Assembly (NCBI GenBank): GCA_033239525.1
Contig: BSYO01000019.1
Coordinates: 6,205,087-6,269,086, forward strand
Length of the DNA stretch: 64,000 bases
Direction: 5' to 3'
From: Nepenthes gracilis
Taxonomy: Eukaryota > Streptophyta > Magnoliopsida > Caryophyllales > Nepenthaceae
Position 1 is the stretch's first letter; the number at the start of each line of letters is the position of its first letter. Positions 58,868-64,000 of this stretch are shown here, piece by piece. A model generated the notes under the pieces. It was not told where the DNA came from, made no database searches, and saw only the letters and a program-made list of their open reading frames with translations. A program made the translations under genes and the position numbers.

Positions 58868-60945
58868 AAATATAATATCTGATTTTTATTTATAAATTTT
58901 GATATTATTAAAATAATTTGGATCAATTAGAAAATAATAGTATAATAAAAATTTAAAGGAGTATCAGATTTTAGAATCAAGTTTGATGCTTTGTAGGTGC
59001 TTGAGCCACGCTTATACGTATTTCGGGTAGAAGTAAACTGCCTAATGTGCACCTTTATGGCTCTCGTGCTTGTTTTAGATTGATTGAATGACGTCTGATG
59101 TGTACTTTTACAATACTCATGTGCAATTTAGACAAAATATTGACATCTGAATAGTACTTAAAGCAACACTCATGTACACCGGAGGATTGTAAACAGTACA
59201 TGATGTGCGCTTGTCTGGCGTTTGTACGTTGATTTAATTATATAAATAGCATGCGTACTGTTTTCAACCATTTTTGAGTGAAAAAAGAAGTGAAAAGAGA
59301 TAGACCAGATGAAGAAAAGAGGAAGAAGAGAGAGTAATGGAAGGAACAAAATTTTAGAACTTTATTTCGTCTAATTAGTTAGATTGAAAGGTTAACGTAA
59401 GTATTCTAAATCCGTTCTTTAATTTATATGTAAATCTTTTAATTTTTATCCATATTTTTTATTTTGAGAAACATGCATGTGACCATTTAGTCTCCCTATA
59501 TTAAATATTGTTGTACGCATGTAGTTGTCACTGAAGGTTTTGAGATTTTGCTTAAGTTTATCAAATATTTGAGAATTTTTTTGCTTGGTGCAAAATAAAC
59601 AAATATTTAATAAGTTTATATAGATAAGTATTTATAAAATAACAGTCATAAAATCACGCATTTGAGTCTTACATATGATAGTATATATATATACTTTGGA
59701 TTCAACTCTATTTTATTTTTGAAATTCAATATTCATACTTTTTTTAAAGAGTAAAAAGTTTTATATTTATATTTCATATAGAGTAAATGTTTTATACTTT
59801 TTATATAAAGAGGAAAAGTTTTAAACTTTTTATTATAGAGTTGCATAATTTAGTATTTTTAAAACCATTATAAGAAAATAAATAGCATAATATATTCATA
59901 CGTCCTAATGTATAATAAACAGATTTAAGAATTACACTTACTCTCACAGATAAAAAAAAATTAACGTTTAACCCCATCTAGAGGGTGTAATATATAGATT
60001 ACTTATTTATGGATATAAATAGTAATGATTTAGGTTAAGGTTTTCGAAAGTATTTATAACTATTTCTCGAAGTTAATCTTTTGATTGTAAATTCTTTGTT
60101 TATTATGCTTTGGATATTTGAGATTTTTTGGCATATGATTTGATTTTTGATTCTAGACTTTGGATTTTGAACTGTGGACTTCTGAGCCTTTTAATGATTT
60201 CATACTTTAAATTATTTTAGTATTCATATATAGATTATAAATTTTATGTACGAAATTATATTTAGATTTTTGACATTTTGATATTTGATCTCTAGATTAT
60301 TTGATATATTGGACCTTACATTTATTTTATTATGTTTCATTCCTTCATTCTGTTTTTTTGCACACGTGTTTTGTTATTATAGATGTATATTTATTGAGTT
60401 TTAAACTCATAATTTTATATTATTTTTAATTCTTTGAAATTAGTGAGTATCAAAGACTTACAAGATTTTGGACCAAAAATTCTGAAAACTTTTTTATTTT
60501 ATATTTTGTATTCAGAACTATATTTGAGTTATCCTAGGTTTTGTATTTAGGTTTCATATATTTTGGGATTGATGCATGTGTTATTATTTGTAATTTATAT
60601 TATTTGGGGATTTTGCTTGGTTGGTTTTACGTGGGTGGGGACTGTTACATTATTTAAATTTGTGCAAGTTTGTTATTATGATTGTTAAATTTTAGACTAT
60701 CAGTTTTCCTTGTGAGTTTAAGTTAGATATGATTATTATCATTGCTCCAAGGACTAGACAGAATAGCTTGGATTGATTTTGTATCTATTATCTAGCGTCA
60801 TGGTCATTATATTGATGATTTACATTGTAACATACTCGACCAAATTTTGGGTAATTATAATTAGTTTTTTTAAGGATAAAGAAATTTTTATTTTGGTTTA
60901 ATTATTATTGATTACAATATACATTTTTATGTTAGGGTCGTGACA
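58868..60945 (+). mobile_element. LTR 'D' (+), about 2.1 kb
   Basis: A TATA box (tatataaatag, 59239-59249) is followed by a GA-rich leader at 59280-59345, and the unit ends gggtcgtgaca at 60945. Directly after it, tgatatcaattt is a possible decayed TGGTATCAGAGC primer site. Its first part recurs at 60970-61170 and 63250-64000. No gag or pol is seen. Confidence 0.65.
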
Positions 60946-60969
60946 AAAATGATATCAATTTGATTAGAA

Positions 60970-63900
60970 ATAGTTATAATGCTTGGTTTCTATTTATAAA
61001 TTATGTTATGATGTTATCAGAATAATTTTGATCAATTTAAAAATGATAGTATAATAAAAATTTGAATAATGATTTGGCCTCGGAATCAGATTTGGTGCTT
61101 GATGGGTACTTAAGCCACACTTATGCACATTTCAAATAGAAATAGCATACCTGATGTGTACTTCTATCGCAATTGTGTAAAGTGCGAAGTTTCGATTTTA
61201 AATTTAATCATAACTAATTAAGTTAAGAATAGTCAATTAAAGTCAAATAAGAAAAAAATTAGGTCAAAAATTAAAGTTGAATCAGGTCACATCAAATTAA
61301 TAAATGCTTGATCGACATTTGACGTGTGTCCATGTGTATTCTAGATAGAGAAGTCAAGCCTGACTAACGCCTGATCGAGGCTTGATCGCGCTTTTCAGAT
61401 TAGCCGCACACAATACACACCCAAAGGAAGCCCGAATACATTAAGGCAAAATACCAACACCTGATGCGCCCTCGAGACAACGCTCGTGCACCACTGAGTT
61501 TGGTCGTAGTGCCTGACGCGTGCCTAATATATGCTCGAATACTAGTCTTTTGTAAATATTATATAAGACTAAAGTTTGATTATTTTACATGGAGATTTAA
61601 GGGAGGAAAGAAAAGCAGAAGAGGGGGAGAGAGAAAGAGAGCAAGGATGCTAGAAAAGACAAATTAAAGTGATTTGAAGTAAAATTTTAGTAAGATACAA
61701 GATAAGACAAGTGAATTTCAAACTTTCCTTTGTTACTATTTTTTCTCATTTTTTCGAGTATTTCTTACTCTAAATACTCATACATAACATATTTTTATAA
61801 TTAAGATAATGGTACTTCATATGTATGATATCTCACTCCTATTCTTTATGATCTTTAGAAAAAGTAAGTTATTAATTCATATACTTTGGATTATTATGTT
61901 ATTTTTCTGTAACTTTTTACATACATGTGTTGAATTCATGATTTAATGACTTTCAATGTGATGAATTTCATACATCTTGCATCAATATATTTTAGATATT
62001 TAAATATATGCTTGTATGTTCTGAAAATTTAATAATATTTTCCTATATGTTTGACAGTTGAAAGAAAATGTAAAAATCGTAAAATTTTTTAGTTTTCTCT
62101 GTGATTTTTAGTATAAATAGTTTCAAATGTTATAATTTTTAAAAAGTAGCATTTATATATTTTAAAATTTTACGTGTTTAAATTTTTGTATAATTTTATG
62201 CATTGCATCGTGAGAAATTGAAACAATTTTGAAGGAAAAACTCTACAATATGTTAAAAACTAAGAATATTTTTTTTAGAATGAGAAAATACAATAATTAT
62301 AAAGAATTGAGTAAAATTTTCATGTGTCTAAATATCAAACTATTATAATAAGTTCAATGATGGTATATTATGACATATCTTAATATATTATAGTAATAAT
62401 CGATATTTGAACCTATCATCTGTGAGTGAAAGAGACCCTCAATCCCGTTTACAGAATTATATATATGCTAGTCTACCTACGAGTTTTAAATAGTAGCGTA
62501 AAGCCTTTAATTGTATAAAAATAAATATAATTCAGATTTTAATTATCCATTCCTTTAATTAATAGGGCCATTGGTCCCAAAAAAATTTTCATAATTGAGT
62601 ATAAATTTACATGGTATATTCTAATTATATGCTAAAAAGATAAATTTAAAAACTATGTATAATTGTTACGAAAATTTAAGCCATTACATCTGAAATTAAT
62701 CCATTATTTCATTCAGTATGTTTTAATACAAATTATATATTAAACTATGTAAAATATGTCTTATTGAGTTTTTAACTTACTCATATTTTTCTTTTTCACT
62801 AACCATTTTCAAATTAGAAGTTTGGATACGCGCAAGTGAGGATATTGAAGGAGAAATTGACTCGAGGAGAAAATTAGTTTATGATTCCTTAAGAATCTAA
62901 TGTTGTATTTAATTTTTGAATAATAGTTTAATATTTATATTATTCGAATAGTAGTTTGTAAAAAATGAAATAAATGTTGGTTTATTTAGTAACACGTGGA
63001 GGCAGTTTACTTTGATTTTATTTGGATTAGACATAACTCCTTAAGTACTATTCGACGTCATGATTTGATCGGTGTCGAAGTCACATGATGACGCGGCATT
63101 TCGGCTCCTATATTCAGGTCATACTATTTTATTTTGGTTAATCGAAATATCGATGTGAAGTTCACATCAAAAGATTATATAGTTTAATATTTATCATAAA
63201 TAATCTTGTTAATTATGAATATCGGGATTGGGGTTTGGGATATGACAACAAGTGTACCTTTTGAGCAGATTGGGTGGTATCTAGTGTACACTTATACAGC
63301 ACTCATGCGTAGTTTGGATAAACGCAAGTGAATAAACTATGCTTAATGCGATATTTGTGCACATCTAAGGATTATGTGCAGCACGTATCTAGCGTTTGTG
63401 TGCTAATTTAGTTATATAAATAGCGCGTGCACTATTTTGGGTCATTTTTACATAAAAGAATAAAAGGAGAGAGAGAGCAAATGAGAAAAAGATGAAGAAG
63501 AGATAGGAAGAGAAGGAAGAGAATTTTGGAGCTCTATCTCATCAAATTAGTTAGATAAGAAGATTAAAATAGATATTCTAAACTTGTTCTTTAACCTATT
63601 TGTGAATCCTTTGATTTTTATCTGTGTTTTTTATTTTGAGATACATACATATCACTTTTTAGTCTCCCTACATTAAATATTATTGTATGCACATGATTTT
63701 TATGAAAGATTTTGAGATTTTGTTTAATTTTATGAAATATTTAAGGATTTTTACTGCTTATACAAAATAAGTGAATATTTAAAATATTATATTTATATAC
63801 ATGAATAATCATAAAATAAAAGTTATAATTCATGAATTTGAGCCTCACATGTAATGGTCAATGCATGTACTTTGAACAATACTCTATCTCGTTATTTGAT

Positions 63901-64000
63901 TTCATATTTGTACTCTTTTATAAGGAGAAAAATTTTATATTTGCACTTTCTACGAAATGAAAGTTTTGCACTATTATTTTGAGCTTTTGTTATAAAGTCT
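60970..64000 (+). mobile_element. LTR 'E' (+), direct repeat of D, split by LTR C, cut by window end
   Basis: 60970-61175 matches the start of D (tttataaat..gatcaattt, agtataataaaaattt), and 63250-64000 matches D from about 59090 on, including tatataaatag at 63413, the GA-rich leader and tttagtctccctacatta. The intervening 61176-63247 is an insertion of another LTR. Confidence 0.7.
61176..63247 (+). mobile_element. LTR 'C' (+), about 2.07 kb, inserted in LTR E
   Basis: Runs from tgtaaagtgcgaag at 61176 to gggatatgaca at 63247. It aligns with the four pieces of LTR A in one uninterrupted block. A TATA box (tatataag) lies near 61559 and a GA-rich leader at 61600-61650. The GC-rich U3 (61310-61530) carries ctcgag/gcgcc motifs. 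The target duplication is decayed (gcaat/acaag share caa). Confidence 0.72.

Overview
This is a nuclear window from a flowering plant. It has two spliced genes with strong plant matches: a Per1/PGAP3-like gene (last two exons, + strand, 1-2630) and an SBT1.3-type subtilisin-like protease (two exons, - strand, 40860 to 23274). Nearly everything else is AT-rich intergenic or intronic DNA built from Ty3/gypsy LTR-retrotransposon remains. The GC-rich protease exons stand out against the AT-rich background. That fits monocots, magnoliids or early-diverging eudicots, but the species cannot be fixed from this sequence alone.

Layout. 1-3.1 kb: PGAP3-like 3' end. 3.1-5.5 kb: intergenic. 5.5-7.2 kb: decayed Ty3/gypsy RNase H-integrase remnant (-). 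7.4-8.3 kb: an LTR remnant. 8.4-17.75 kb: a nested stack in which one LTR of about 2 kb is split by three other LTRs. 17.75-22.85 kb: further LTRs nested in one another. 23.27-40.86 kb: the protease gene, whose single 15.25-kb intron holds a solo LTR with a perfect target-site duplication and an 11.8-kb Tat-lineage Ty3/gypsy element (27424-39233, same strand as the gene). That element keeps decayed gag, protease, RT, two RNase H domains and integrase, plus an extra ORF on the opposite strand. A head-to-head pair of miniature TRIM elements sits inside its protease region. 41.4-52.6 kb: a solo LTR, a plus-strand LTR-gag remnant, and a second, more decayed minus-strand Tat element. 53.8-57.2 kb: more LTRs. 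58.1-58.5 kb: a 152-bp tandem repeat. 58.9-64 kb: two LTRs in direct order, the second split by another LTR.

The two host genes appear intact where visible. PGAP3-like proteins remodel GPI-anchor lipids in the ER/Golgi, and the subtilase is predicted to be secreted; nothing here links them functionally. The most unusual items are the TRIM pair that shares one target-site duplication, the antisense extra ORF and its opposite orientation relative to pol in the second Tat copy, the very large retroelement-filled intron whose 5' splice site abuts a CT microsatellite, and the repeated nesting of LTRs inside relatives. No rRNA, tRNA or CRISPR array was seen.
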